Assembly: GCF_003589595.1 (NCBI RefSeq)
Contig: NW_020654810.1
Coordinates: 7,404,668-7,468,667, forward strand
Length of the DNA stretch: 64,000 nt
Reading direction: 5' to 3'
DNA from: Hyposmocoma kahamanoa
Taxonomy: Eukaryota > Arthropoda > Insecta > Lepidoptera > Cosmopterigidae
The notes below the pieces were generated by a model, which made no database searches, was not told where the DNA came from, and worked only from the letters and a program-made list of their open reading frames with translations. Shown in pieces: positions 59,701-61,288 of the stretch (within the stretch, counting starts at the first letter, position 1; each line of letters begins with the position of its first letter). The translations under genes and the position numbers were made by a program.

Positions 59701-61288
59701 TGTCGATTGTGTAACGTACAAATTAGATGCGATACGGTTGCTTTACGAGAATTCTCCGGAAGACGCCTGACCTTCCATTTGGCTCGAATCTAGTTTGTAA
59801 TGTGGAATGTAAATTGAGTCTTAAAGTAATGTGTAAAATAACTTAATTCCAGACGACAGAATCCACAAGTTTCTATGCAGTGTACGACGGTCACGCAGGC
59901 TCGGCAGCAGCGACATACTGCGCCGCTCACCTCCATCAGTACCTGGTGGAAAGTGCTCATTTCACCAAGGACTTGCAGCGCGCCATGCGAGAAGCATTTT
60001 TGCGTACTGACACTGAGTTCGTGCGCAAGAGTAACCAAGAGGTGCGACGTTTATTTTTTTTATTAGTTCTCTCATTGCTGGATGAGGGTTTATGGGTGGT
60101 TTGGTTGGTATGATATTCGATTACAACATACATACTTTCATACCATTACACCTGTTCTCCATGGGATAGCCGGAGGTCACGGGCCTCCATTTGCTACGCG
60201 CCAATAGTATGGTTTTTGTAAGTGTCGTAAGACGACTGATTTTTCTATAATGTCAAGTGACGGAATAAGTCGTGCGCCTGATGATAAGCTACACGCCTGT
60301 CCATAACAGTTGCAGTGCTACTCAGTACTTTAAATCGCACAGATCTGAGGGGCACTGCCACTGCTCCCGTCACTCTGAGACACAAGTTGACAAGTCCAAT
60401 GTGCCTGTAATTTCACCAGTACCCTTCAAAACTGGAATGCAGTAATGTTTGACATTACTGCTTGGCGGCAGAAATAGGTAAGGTGGCAGTACTTCCCTGG
60501 ACGATGGCTTGCCTTCGGCCTTGTAAGGTTGTGCCTAGGTTTAAAACTTCTGCTGGACATGTAACAGACAACTATAGCCATTACCTTGCTATCGAACTAG
60601 AGGATTTCTTGTATAATTACCAGAAATCGAAATTGACTATGCATTACCAAAGACATTCAGACTAGAACTAATTTAGAAAAATTTAAGTCGGGTATCGAAA
60701 TGAGGCCTCCTTATTAATCGCCCAGTTTGCTAACCTAAGAGGGCTAATGAGTCCACTAATATTAGTAGAATTTTTTGACACCAAGTTACGAGTCGAAAAA
60801 GTTGTGCACCTGGTGGTAAGCAAAACGCCTGTTCATAACAGTTGCAGTGCCACTCAGAGCTTTAAACCTTTAAATCGCAAAGATTTGAGGGGCACTGCCA
60901 TTGCGCCCGTGACCCTGAGACATTAGTTGCCAAGTCTCACGTGCCTGCAATTTCACCAGCACCCTACACTTCAAATCTGGAACGCAGTAATGCTGACATT
61001 ACTGCTTGGCAGCAGAAATAGATAAGGAGGCATTACTTCCCCGGACGAACTCTTTCACAGGGAGTTCTACTGCAACTTTAGCAAACTCTCTAAAAATATT
61101 TACACCTCTAATTATAAATAAAAATCGTAATGTCTAAATTACAGCGAGCCTGCGGCGGTAGCACAGCGGTGGCAGTAACAGTTCGAGGCAGAAAGCTACT
61201 CGCGGCGTGGGCGGGGGACTCTCTCGCTCTACTCGCAAAACGCATGCGCCTTATGCAACTTGTCAGACCTCATAAACCTGGAAGACAG
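7881..61288 (+). CDS. PPM/PP2C-type Ser/Thr phosphatase, POPX (PPM1E/PPM1F) type, 3' incomplete
   Basis: Metal-dependent protein phosphatase. POPX relatives dephosphorylate PAK and CaM kinases. CDS in the window is the join of 7881-8050, 44340-44449, 58893-59110, 59853-60041 and 61145-61288: 831 nt, 277 codons, all GT-AG with matching phases (2, 1, 0, 0, 0). N-terminal region, residues 1-135, includes VNPEDQLP (23-30), shared with vertebrate POPX2, and a PPPPP run at 125-129. The catalytic domain starts near residue 136. Metal-site residues are R146, E150 and D151 (RRVMEDRHV), then D178-G179-H180 (VYDGHAG). AWAGDS is at 250-255 and RPHKPGRQ near the end. The VNGxLAVSRAxGD and later Asp motifs are absent, so downstream exons lie past the right edge. 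The first in-frame ATG after a stop is 7881. Introns are 36,289, 14,443, 742 and 1,103 bp. Confidence 0.9.
9148..9290 (+). repeat. Repeat C copy
   Basis: Long copy reading gtcaaccgtgaacatggg, then the AAACGT..GGTTTGTTTG core and tagtttcattttctatgtg. One of the fullest members in the window. Confidence 0.7.
10034..10325 (+). mobile_element. RTE-like LINE 3' end (RT C-terminal region)
   Basis: 10034-10180 is open and reads LRRFGHVEQM, RRITKQIYDANVDG, RGCPRRTYIDQI, the conserved C-terminal tail of RTE-type reverse transcriptase proteins. It ends with TAG at 10178. The following sequence (…ggcctctgcctacccc…) is the degraded last part plus 3' UTR. 5'-truncated. Confidence 0.75.
10495..10690 (+). 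mobile_element. SINE-A copy (diverged)
   Basis: Shares gtgaagttacaggcacatggtacttgt, a gtctca..gacgggcg block and the terminal atatcataaaaaaa with other SINE-A members. The 5' third is missing or very diverged. Confidence 0.65.
11100..11232 (-). repeat. Repeat C copy, reverse orientation
   Basis: Reverse complement of the 14692-14805 copy, including the AAACGTCGGTTTGTTTG core and the catgggacctgtaaag lead-in. Any ORF here is incidental. Confidence 0.7.
11488..11600 (+). repeat. Repeat C copy
   Basis: Contains tttgtttgaaaaacaaatatac, gatttaaattcggaaaaatag and ttcctatgtgtaacaatcgcg, the downstream part of the family. The AAACGT lead-in is degraded. Confidence 0.6.
12050..12308 (+). mobile_element. 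SINE-A copy
   Basis: Starts ctgtagagctcctt, includes gccaagcagtaatgtaagcattactg and ends at gggtatcataaaaaaag. Near full length, with a small deletion near its 3' end. Confidence 0.75.
12318..12400 (-). repeat. Repeat C fragment, reverse orientation
   Basis: Diverged reverse copy (tctaaatcgcatatattcgttt...ggtttgtta) directly after a SINE-A 3' end. Confidence 0.45.
13228..13350. repeat. Repeat H copy
   Basis: Matches 1745-1870: acgtagaacataat, gagcctt..aatt.tatttttc, atttccacta and aattacccacag-like end. Function and class unknown. Confidence 0.5.
13550..13745 (-). mobile_element. SINE-B copy (tRNA-derived)
   Basis: On the minus strand it reads a tRNA-like head with a B box (ggttcgactc within ggtcccaggttcgactctcg), then the atttgtggttgtctatgtgtgtgtccatgg body and the gcactag.gaaaccctgtgt tail. 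The A-box end is degraded. Confidence 0.75.
13970..14003 (-). mobile_element. SINE-B 5' head fragment
   Basis: Contains cgttcggccacagaggcagt, the reverse complement of the SINE-B start (ACTGCCTCTGTGGCCGAACG) including the A-box-like segment. Confidence 0.55.
14482..14600 (+). mobile_element. CR1/jockey-like LINE RT fragment
   Basis: Translates to RCAVRAIYNLGPRLSLRDKF and KEINILKLATVYL, the thumb-region motif of LINE reverse transcriptases (RA.Y.LG...S..EKFKEI.IL..AS.Y). Truncated at both ends. Confidence 0.65.
14638..14665 (-). mobile_element. SINE-B tail fragment
   Basis: aataaataacgcacacactcgcacacactcaacatag: the reversed 3' end of SINE-B. Confidence 0.5.
14692..14805 (+). repeat. Repeat C copy
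   Basis: Clear member with gtcaaccgtgatcatggg, aaacgtcggtttgtttg and aatccggaaaaaatag. Confidence 0.7.
14815..14998 (-). mobile_element. tRNA-like SINE, separate family
   Basis: Minus strand shows a tRNA-like head: ggtggatgaacggtgctgtgg followed by the B-box region ggtcccggattcaattccc. The body (gagcaattttggacatg) differs from SINE-B, -C and -D. No TSD identified. Confidence 0.5.
15505..15582. repeat. Short inverted repeat, 78 bp
   Basis: Ends AGATGGCGCTAA and TTAAGCGCCATCT-like arms (agatggcgctaat / ataagcgccatcta) enclose ~55 bp. MITE-like, but no target duplication is clear. Confidence 0.4.
15660..15918 (-). repeat. Repeat K copy (AACCGAC..AAAAAAGGAGG family)
   Basis: On the minus strand it starts aaccgacgtaaaaaaggaggagg and contains cccatttaaatttgaagaaa. 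Sisters at 40405-40640, 59335-59620 and 61975-62160. This is a very common lepidopteran repeat type, probably a LINE 3' part; no ORF here. Confidence 0.65.
16279..16763. mobile_element. PIF/Harbinger deletion derivative with MADF remnant, 485 bp
   Basis: Inverted ends GGGCGCGTTCAAATTAGCC (left) and GGGCGCATTCAAATTAGCC (right) are flanked by TTA (16276-16278, 16764-16766). Both subterminal regions are very GC-rich (gctgcggccgcgc, gcgcgaccgccgcgcgg). The core encodes a MADF start on the minus strand. PIF/Harbinger elements carry a Myb/MADF-like protein next to the transposase; the transposase is gone. Confidence 0.82.
16516..16650 (-). pseudogene. MADF-domain protein start inside a Harbinger-like element
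   Basis: 44-codon ORF with ATG at 16650. It reads RIKEFIDNVKQHPAIWDSSS, then SYSNLLDKK. This matches the first helix of MADF/Adf-1 domains (LI..V...P.LWD.....Y). It stops at a TAA after KLMS, before the second and third helices, so it is a truncated remnant. Confidence 0.65.
17103..17295 (+). mobile_element. SINE-B copy
   Basis: tRNA-like head aaacggttaccatgctggac...gagttcgattcccgagtcggg, then the body ttctcgtgagtttgggtgtaatttg. The 5' first ~12 bases are lost. Confidence 0.75.
17804..18530 (-). mobile_element. Jockey-like LINE, RT C-terminal fragment, degraded
   Basis: Minus strand from ~18530 reads IGVFGVDIS, KKLGVVNRRYFTSEQRLLLY, RPHIEYCCYLWAGAP, then after frame breaks SWRRDFASLCLFYRLYNGQC, PRTIRLWNELP and EYFKRGL. 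This is the classic RT thumb and C-terminal region. At least one stop and one frameshift in the 5' half; 17804-18265 is still open. Confidence 0.85.
19020..19400. repeat. Repeat F copy with terminal palindrome
   Basis: 19029-19065 is a near-perfect palindrome (tgaatatcatgatatt ... accatgatattca). The next segment, read in reverse, equals the ACTAGT/TTAATAATTA end of the family, and the body matches 3222-3400. The family therefore seems to have related sequence at both ends in opposite orientation. Confidence 0.55.
20011..20175 (+). mobile_element. Fold-back MITE copy 1, 165 bp (TAA-flanked)
   Basis: Ends gggtcatattccagaactct and its inverse agagttctagaatacgaccc; TAA on both sides (20008-20010, 20176-20178). 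The internal part also carries a gggtcgtat word. A second copy, in opposite orientation, is at 42628-42791. Confidence 0.82.
20736..21500 (-). mobile_element. LINE 3' end with (ATT)n tail, copy 1
   Basis: Minus ORF 21486-21220 reads DIERERRALAVRANMIARRFARYSG, KLTLFKAYCQTFYTCSLWV, then AESRTDGFHAIMRKR.ASLWRR in a shifted or continuing frame: the C-terminal tail of an insect non-LTR reverse transcriptase. The 3' UTR holds the 14-bp tandem array at 20942-21070 and ends in an (AAT)n run at 20738-20765. A sister copy is at 29830-30115. Confidence 0.8.
20942..21070. repeat. Minisatellite, ~14-bp unit AAATTATAAAATTG
   Basis: About nine imperfect units of (A)AAATTATAAAATTG with TATA/TACA/AAAA variants, within the LINE 3' UTR. 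Confidence 0.85.
21554..21801. mobile_element. MITE, 248 bp, ~35-bp inverted repeats
   Basis: Left arm atatcgacgccttactttct and right arm (reversed) atatcaatgccttactttct, continuing to caaactcgtatctta. No ORF. Lies inside the hAT-like element. Confidence 0.7.
21983..22450. mobile_element. TA-flanked inverted-repeat element containing the assembly gap
   Basis: Left GGGGTTAAAGTATGAAATTG and right CAATTTCATACTTTAACCCC are perfect inverses, each bordered by TA. Tc1/mariner-type MITE is likely. The middle is unsequenced. Confidence 0.7.
22015..22414. other. Assembly gap, 400 N
   Basis: Run of exactly 400 undetermined bases. Apparent open frames across it are artefacts. The round length suggests an estimated or filler gap. 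Confidence 0.99.
23308..23600 (+). mobile_element. SINE-C copy split by a 151-bp insertion
   Basis: gaagtccccaacccgtactgggccagagtggcggactat ends at 23366 and resumes at 23524 with ggcc.taacc...cagcagtgggacacgtaggttaatgat. The insert 23367-23517 is flanked by GACTAT (23361-23366 and 23518-23523). The insert is fairly GC-rich and unclassified. Confidence 0.7.
24018..24744 (+). mobile_element. LINE (CR1/jockey-like) RT C-terminal half, one frameshift
   Basis: 24061-24371 encodes MIFTARNKK, YLGLVLDNCMTFKQHI, IRCKIYNSVVKPHLIEVWG, homologous to RT palm/thumb. The frame shifts once near 24370, then continues NKLIKVLFNYNYLT ... RPARTNYGKK, GVTIYNKLPKDLRES, FKRLLKTHLL to a stop at 24746. Apart from the single frameshift it is intact, so it is younger than most repeats here. 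Upstream homology (SLHLDTSYM) runs to about 24018. Confidence 0.85.
24777..24868 (-). mobile_element. SINE-B tail with (AAAT)n
   Basis: An (aaat)n microsatellite (24778-24808) followed by cgcacacactcaacatag...gggaaaccctgtgtcgcgggtgccatgg: the reversed 3' part of SINE-B, truncated at the body. Confidence 0.7.
25856..26050 (+). mobile_element. SINE-B, most complete copy
   Basis: tRNA-like head from actgcctctgtggccgaatg with A-box-like ctgtggccgaatgactgc and B box ggttcgattcc (25896-25906), then ctgggccgggagaaata. The body continues to ctatgttgagtgtgtgcctta. Pol III-driven, mobilised by a LINE; no ORF of its own. Confidence 0.82.
26505..26935 (+). mobile_element. Jockey-like LINE 3' end
   Basis: Plus strand reads LQSLEHSRIVAC, VFYRIYHGEW, HHRGSRRRLGFHPYVVD, then LPADLFPERYNLGLFKARVNR after stops and shifts. 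Ends in an (AAT)n tail at ~26935. Same family as 41045-41405 and 2222-2360. Minus ORFs over this stretch are shadows. Confidence 0.78.
27714..28830 (+). mobile_element. SINE-B copy split by an ~0.9-kb THAP-bearing insertion
   Basis: SINE-B head and body run from 27714 to about 27892 (B box gttcgattgccg at 27763). The last part of the same SINE, gtgcgaggttatgttgagtgtgtgcc, resumes at 28788-28830. The insert is about 27893-28787. The SINE word TAGTGCGG is repeated as TGGTGCGA at the junctions, consistent with a decayed 8-bp duplication. Confidence 0.65.
28114..28173 (+). pseudogene. THAP-like zinc-finger start, degraded
   Basis: ATG at 28114 reads MVVNCAVYGY. After a one-base shift it reads YHHFPKDETK (28145 onward), then a donor-like gtaagc at 28174. 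THAP domains begin Mxx.C...GC and continue to FHxFPKD; about ten residues and the second Cys are missing. Position inside a transposon-like insertion suggests a THAP-transposase remnant. Confidence 0.45.
29066..29562. repeat. Repeat G copy 2, ~500 bp
   Basis: Same orientation as 2640-3190 and colinear. It lacks a ~60-bp segment near the middle and the ctcactcggctcg word. No ORF or terminal repeats seen. Confidence 0.75.
29645..29827 (-). mobile_element. SINE-A copy
   Basis: Reverse-oriented: tttatgatatcaag 3' end, cctgagacataatatgacaagtcccacgtgcctgtaatttcacc. The 5' third is truncated. Confidence 0.7.
29830..30115 (-). mobile_element. LINE 3' end, copy 2
   Basis: Minus strand reads VFAEAHMDGFMAIVR, then RRLRGGCNSIL, homologous to the tail of the LINE at 20736-21500 (AESRTDGFHAIMRKR). 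An AT-rich 3' UTR follows down to 29830, where it abuts a SINE-A. Confidence 0.7.
30883..31138 (+). mobile_element. SINE-A copy, near full length
   Basis: agaagtactgccaccttacc, gccaagcagtaaagttagcattact, gtgctggtgaaattacaggcac, caggcgcacacgacttgttcgtcccgtcac-type end. Good reference copy for the family. Confidence 0.78.
32192..32742 (-). pseudogene. Mariner transposase, catalytic half
   Basis: Contains VTGDEIWIYSYDPKTKQQSS, ILHHDNDSSHTA and PAYSPDLAPCDFYLF. These hold the three Asp of the D,D34D catalytic triad, all present. It then shifts frame after QRFSSPEG, losing the normal C-terminus. The 5' side is cut at WD by the 286-bp insertion at 32743. Confidence 0.88.
32743..33028. mobile_element. 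286-bp MITE with 31-bp TIRs and perfect 8-bp TSD
   Basis: Starts CATTGACTTACAA and ends with its exact inverse. The two 31-bp arms differ at three positions and finish in GGACGwCGGGTC. Flanked by GTCCCACA at 32735-32742 and 33029-33036; removal of the element plus one TSD restores the mariner reading. 8-bp TSD, 31-bp TIR and CA start resemble P-superfamily elements, though hAT cannot be excluded. Confidence 0.85.
33029..33255 (-). pseudogene. Mariner transposase, N-terminal/middle segment
   Basis: Minus strand reads KTDRHVTYNEIRASLG, GMSQIQSILHKHLGVKKLCS, ISHNLTEAQKTDRVTWCNAI and FNKGALNLVWD: the helix-turn-helix and linker of mariner transposase. It joins 32742 after removal of the 286-bp element. 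Confidence 0.85.
33251..35202. mobile_element. 1952-bp insertion in mariner, carrying a THAP-like start
   Basis: Bordered by GTTTTGAC (33243-33250) and GTTTTGAT (35203-35210), an 8-bp duplication with one mismatch. Ends are CACAGACCAC and, reversed, CACGGAAGAA: weak inverted repeats. Contains a THAP-like exon start at 33399. The remaining ~1.7 kb shows no transposase I can recognise. Confidence 0.6.
33399..33478 (+). pseudogene. THAP-like zinc-finger first exon, one stop codon
   Basis: ATG at 33399 reads MPYCVIIS, a TGA stop where the second Cys of a C-x4-C would be, then RVRSQSLKNTPGVISFHP and a gtaagt donor at 33479. THAP domains have MPxxC, a second Cys 2-4 residues on, and a G(I/V)SFHxFP segment. 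The fit is good except for the stop, which is one base from a Cys codon. Confidence 0.55.
35205..35545 (-). pseudogene. Mariner transposase N-terminus and 5' UTR
   Basis: Minus strand: 5' UTR (gactgtcacttgcttttacattgtggcgtc) shared with 43371 onward, initiator near 35452, then TIYNWFAEFKR-like residues with small changes, LSDEFRDGRPSTAVNNKNID and VVHRMIKT before the insertion junction. Interrupted frame near 35395-35400. Confidence 0.8.
36300..36395 (+). mobile_element. LINE C-terminal fragment
   Basis: Reads CKIFKAGVNRYLLFKCKTN, the FKA.VNR.L motif at the end of jockey-type RT proteins. Short and abutting a SINE head. Confidence 0.5.
36405..36515 (-). mobile_element. SINE-C 5' head fragment
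   Basis: gaaactcagaggtgcgaacc...gattgagaggcgg matches the head of the reverse-oriented SINE-C at 41577-41868. The segment gaggcggttctgaccaaccgcctctc is an inverted repeat created by a local duplication. Confidence 0.55.
37120..37602 (-). mobile_element. SINE-A copy split by a 210-bp MITE
   Basis: Reverse-oriented SINE-A: 3' end at ~37120 (gggacgacgaaatacgcctgg), body to gtgcctgtaa at 37254, resumed at 37465 with taatttcaccagcacc, 5' end at ~37602 (tctttcacaggagctctactgc). Confidence 0.78.
37255..37464. mobile_element. PIF/Harbinger-like MITE, 210 bp, nested in SINE-A
   Basis: ~41-bp inverted repeats: left aggactatccatacacatca, right reversed agaactatccacacacatca. TAA flanks both sides (37252-37254, 37465-37467) and the uninterrupted SINE has a single TAA. 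GC-rich interior. No ORF of its own. Confidence 0.82.
38028..38312 (-). mobile_element. SINE-A copy, full length
   Basis: Reverse-oriented, from tttttataatactaagtgatggg to ctctttcacagggagctttactgc. Confidence 0.78.
38858..38882. repeat. (TTTC)n microsatellite
   Basis: About six TTTC/TTCT units joining an ataaatattg tail (possible LINE 3' end) to a mariner fragment. Confidence 0.85.
38885..39200 (-). pseudogene. Mariner (mauritiana-like) transposase N-terminal fragment
   Basis: Minus strand begins MELSRGEHFRTIIFQTFDVN, then CIDQLN, a degraded HTH region with tandem ATCTTCACGAA slippage, VIPENIDAVREQ, and after a shift MTYHEIEASLGIS at 38885. The VPENIDAVRE motif assigns it to the Mos1/mauritiana group, distinct from the other two mariner loci. 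Confidence 0.72.
39245..39460. repeat. Three diverged ~75-bp tandem units
   Basis: Units around cagacaaaatcgagtaaat...cgaaacag.cggtcgac.tcgcatttttTGTCGATCG at 39245-39315, 39316-39393 and 39394-39460; a further aaaatcgagcaaat lies at 39553. Next to the mariner fragment 5' end. Confidence 0.65.
40012..40265 (+). mobile_element. SINE-A copy
   Basis: gggaagtactgccaccagtctatttctgccgccaaacagc to cacttgatatcataaaaaaag, with a short internal deletion. Confidence 0.75.
40405..40640 (-). repeat. Repeat K copy
   Basis: Contains tttgacacccttagaggtggaatattttcttcaaatttaaatggga and ends in gaatctgctcctttttttgaagtc; reverse orientation relative to 59335-59620. Confidence 0.65.
41045..41405 (+). mobile_element. 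Jockey-like LINE 3' end
   Basis: Open frame 41039-41383: LDSIDDRVKRLIGDSELVEA, VACLSVFYKVYHGECAMELH, FHHRGTRRRLGFHPY, then a frameshift before FNVITXAFSRR-like residues. Same family as 26505-26935 and less damaged. Confidence 0.8.
41577..41868 (-). mobile_element. SINE-C copy, near full length
   Basis: Minus strand: tRNA-like head with tggtagcctaatggtttg (A-box-like) and ggttcgactccgg (B box), a gtgaaggaaaacattgtgagg body, then cccgcaatgggcaggcgtgag...cccagcagtcgga. The usual GATGAT tail is missing. Confidence 0.75.
42037..42356 (+). mobile_element. SINE-A copy expanded by a (CTCA)n microsatellite
   Basis: tagcagtaaagctccttgtgag start and atattatataaaaaag end. A (TCAC)n run at 42104-42148 replaces the ttacctatttctg segment, and ~45 bp around gctggtgaaattacagg are deleted. 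Confidence 0.78.
42628..42791 (-). mobile_element. Fold-back MITE copy 2, 164 bp (TAA-flanked)
   Basis: Same family as 20011-20175 but inverted. Arms ggtcgtattccagaactctactcaatgctcaa and its inverse; TAA at 42625-42627 and 42792-42794. Could form a long stem. Confidence 0.82.
43371..43983 (+). pseudogene. Mariner 5' half (transposase fragment)
   Basis: 5' UTR from 43371, start near 43443, stops and frameshifts in the first 60 codons, then NNKNIDAVHRLSKTDRHVTY, IRTSLGRGMSQIQSILHKHL, TDRVTWCNAMLTRFNEGASN, VIGDEIWIYSYHPKTKQQLS. Truncated just after the first catalytic Asp (GDE), 350 bp before phosphatase exon 2. Same subfamily as the mariner at 32-35.5 kb. Confidence 0.85.
44340..44449 (+). CDS. 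Phosphatase exon 2
   Basis: 110 nt after acceptor tttaccag, donor gtgagt. It completes a split Lys codon, then QCPLTLM...SDES. It joins exon 1 and exon 3 in exact phase and is acidic/basic helical, as in the POPX N-terminal region. It sits between 36.3- and 14.4-kb introns. Confidence 0.82.
44693..44748. repeat. Perfectly placed hairpin, ~24-bp arms
   Basis: gagcttcagtcttagatta...aaacttaatctaaaactgaag: two arms with one or two mismatches around an 8-nt loop (agactatg). It lies ~245 bp downstream of exon 2 in the pre-mRNA. No relation to other repeats seen. Confidence 0.75.
44846..45009 (+). mobile_element. SINE-A copy, 3'-truncated
   Basis: acctatttctgttcccaagccgtaatgcgagcatta to gatctttgcgatttaaagctct. 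Ends without the tail. Confidence 0.7.
45600..45912 (+). mobile_element. SINE-C, full-length copy
   Basis: tRNA-like head (tggtagcctaatattttgg; B box ggttcgaatccgg), body with gtgaagggaaacacggtgatg, then cccacattgggccagcgtggcggactatggcc, ctagcagtgggacgtgtaag and a (GATGAT)n tail at 45897-45911. Confidence 0.82.
46149..46330. mobile_element. MITE, 182 bp, GGGGTCTACTCTCG ends
   Basis: Inverted arms identical for ~26 bp (GGGGTCTACTCTCGATCTC...), then a gaaacaattactg block. Flanked by CTG (46146-46148, 46331-46333). Relatives at 49790-50880 (split) and 58150-58785 (split by a LINE). Confidence 0.8.
47589..47707. repeat. Tandem duplication, two ~60-bp units
   Basis: aaggcgaacaactcgttcat...cgcctagctcacttcgctt occurs twice head to tail (47589-47650 and 47652-47706), about 90% alike. 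Moderately GC-rich; possible remnant of a larger element. Confidence 0.75.
48325..48728. mobile_element. Rearranged SINE-A: 5' inversion
   Basis: 48325-48367 is SINE-A 5' end in plus sense. 48368-48562 is the SINE from its 5' end to gtgcccctc in minus sense. 48567-48728 is the 3' half in plus sense, ending ggtatcataaaaaaata. The last two share the gacttgtcaac..gtgcccc segment. Confidence 0.75.
48985..49130 (-). mobile_element. LINE 3' UTR-like fragment with (AAT)n end
   Basis: aataataataataactttattgatagcc followed by sequence resembling LINE 3' ends read in reverse. No coding part remains. Confidence 0.35.
49825..49971. repeat. Inverted repeat, 147 bp
   Basis: ccttaccatgaactcttattac at the left and gtaataagagttcatggtaagg at the right are perfect inverses over about 22 bp. 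MITE-like hairpin at the left end of the larger insertion. Confidence 0.75.
49975..50737. repeat. Region dense in GAACTA/TAGTTC words
   Basis: Roughly twenty occurrences of (a)gaact(a) or agttc in both orientations, clustered at both ends (49986-50110 and 50575-50700). Such subterminal arrays are typical transposase-binding sites of hAT-like elements; no transposase ORF. Confidence 0.5.
50915..51087 (-). mobile_element. SINE-B copy with internal deletion
   Basis: Reverse-oriented: tail at cacacactcat...gggaaaccctgtattgcg, head at gaatcgaatccgagagc...aaccgttcggccacagaggcagt (complete A and B boxes). ~50 bp of body are missing. Confidence 0.75.
51330..51462. repeat. Minisatellite, 16-bp unit TTTTGCGAAAGGAACA
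   Basis: About eight imperfect units of TTTTGCGaAAGGAAcA. Because 16 is not a multiple of 3, the plus ORF 51284-51541 passes through all three frames of the unit and stays open. Confidence 0.85.
52019..52289 (+). mobile_element. SINE-A copy
   Basis: tagcagtagagctacttgtgaaagagttt start, cacttgatatcataaaaaaat end, ~15-bp deletion in the 5' third. Confidence 0.78.
53075..53300 (+). mobile_element. LINE C-terminal region (Cys-rich tail)
   Basis: ORF 53075-53365 reads PVWKFLNRLRTQVGSCRDTM and CKWCFRGTSQTQYDCSDPN, then CSTYC: the W..LNRLR...G.C...M.KWG......C.CG tail found at the C-terminus of several insect LINE polyproteins. Start and end not resolved. Confidence 0.65.
54040..54765 (+). mobile_element. 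SINE-C copy interrupted by SINE-A and repeat E
   Basis: SINE-C runs 54040-54173 (aagtcctcaacttgcattgagccagc) and resumes at 54686 (taaaccctcgcctgagaggtgatc...aatgggttgcttatga). In between lie a SINE-A 3' end (54174-54222, minus), repeat E (54226-54420, minus) and a second SINE-A. Confidence 0.65.
54430..54683 (-). mobile_element. SINE-A copy
   Basis: Reverse-oriented, from ctgatgataccaagcgactggg to ggaagtacc..gaactctttcg; small deletions at the 5' side. Confidence 0.72.
55228..55385 (+). mobile_element. SINE-A 5' half
   Basis: tagctgtagaatcccttctgaaagtgttcgcccagg to gaaattacaggcgcatgagactt, then joins repeat E. Confidence 0.7.
55425..55570 (+). repeat. Repeat E copy (second, minus copy at 54290-54420)
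   Basis: aagtttcttttttt...tttgcaacatggtccgtttcacgtaat and ggcccagcggttcgcgctagaaaaaac are the reverse complement of 54290-54415. The ccgtggcccagcggttcgcg segment looks tRNA-like. Class unknown. Confidence 0.55.
55797..56040 (+). mobile_element. SINE-D copy (tRNA-derived)
   Basis: gacctctgtagttgagtggcttgtacacc (A-box region), ctgagttcccggtacgatcccggcc (B-box region, mutated), then ctgggtgtttgtggtacagtc, cataacaagtgctttagttattta, ggcatgtgatgttgcctaatat. The order matches a widespread lepidopteran SINE. Confidence 0.72.
56930..57015 (+). repeat. Repeat C copy
   Basis: gtcagccgtaatcaagtgacctgtaaagagtctgaaacgttcg, then gtttgaaaaagtaatatacacgatt. Diverged. Confidence 0.6.
57699..57985 (-). mobile_element. 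LINE (CR1/jockey-like) RT C-terminal fragment
   Basis: Minus strand: QCITFYGILMWGKAADIKTI, VIQKRAIRSVYRLGSQ, RETFKETGIMTVASLDIFSN, ILYARKNVHNF. Frame open over ~95 codons. Truncated at both sides. Confidence 0.82.
58150..58785. mobile_element. GGGGTCTACTCTCG-family MITE split by a LINE
   Basis: Left part 58150-58216 (gtactctcgttcaccatccgacg), right part 58670-58785 (aataagtaatactcgaccaa... to ggagaacgagaatagactcc). The 11-bp word AAATAAGTAAT is repeated at both junctions. Confidence 0.75.
58217..58669 (-). mobile_element. RTE-like LINE 3' end inserted in a MITE
   Basis: Minus strand: LYVAENGEVLREIGKIDALE, MWCWRRMLGVSWTDFRSNAS, LGIKQRLSSEVQTRILKFFG, HVSRRNFDSTDRLVVQG, then a stop and degraded tail. 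Target duplication AAATAAGTAAT (58206-58216 and 58670-58680) marks both ends: 453 bp, 5'-truncated, 3' end ...gaaggagaaggag. Confidence 0.85.
58893..59110 (+). CDS. Phosphatase exon 3 (start of catalytic domain)
   Basis: 218 nt, acceptor tttattctag, donor gttagt. It encodes residues 94-166 with five prolines and then the first PP2C motif RRVMEDRHV (metal-site Glu and Asp). Ends phase 0. Confidence 0.92.
59335..59620 (+). repeat. Repeat K copy in phosphatase intron 3
   Basis: aaccgacttcaaaaaaaggagg start, gaagaaaatatttcacc, ttgg...gaggtcggtttta end. Occupies over a third of the 742-bp intron 59111-59852. Non-coding. Confidence 0.7.
59853..60041 (+). CDS. Phosphatase exon 4
   Basis: 189 nt, 63 codons, acceptor aattccag. 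It encodes FYAVYDGHAGSAAA, the second metal-binding motif, and FRTDTEF-like helix residues (FLRTDTEFVRK). The donor GTGCGA is weak compared with the other donors in this gene, but phase and homology support it. Confidence 0.92.
60240..60505 (-). mobile_element. SINE-A copy in phosphatase intron 4
   Basis: Reverse-oriented, ttctataatgtcaagtgacgg to ggtggcagtacttccctggacga; lacks the terminal 5' ~30 bp. Confidence 0.78.
60765..61073 (-). mobile_element. SINE-A copy in phosphatase intron 4, near exon 5
   Basis: Reverse-oriented, ttgacaccaagttacgag to ctctttcacagggagttctactgc. Ends 71 bp before exon 5, so it sits close to the branch point region. Second SINE-A in the same 1.1-kb intron. Confidence 0.78.
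61145..61288 (+). CDS. Phosphatase exon 5
   Basis: 144 nt, acceptor aaattacag, donor gtacca. It encodes ACGGSTAVAV, AWAGDS and RPHKPGRQ, corresponding to the SGTTA, GDS and HxPxRxDE region of PPM phosphatases. The next expected exon would start with an acidic residue and helix, but nothing matching it was found up to 64000. Confidence 0.9.
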
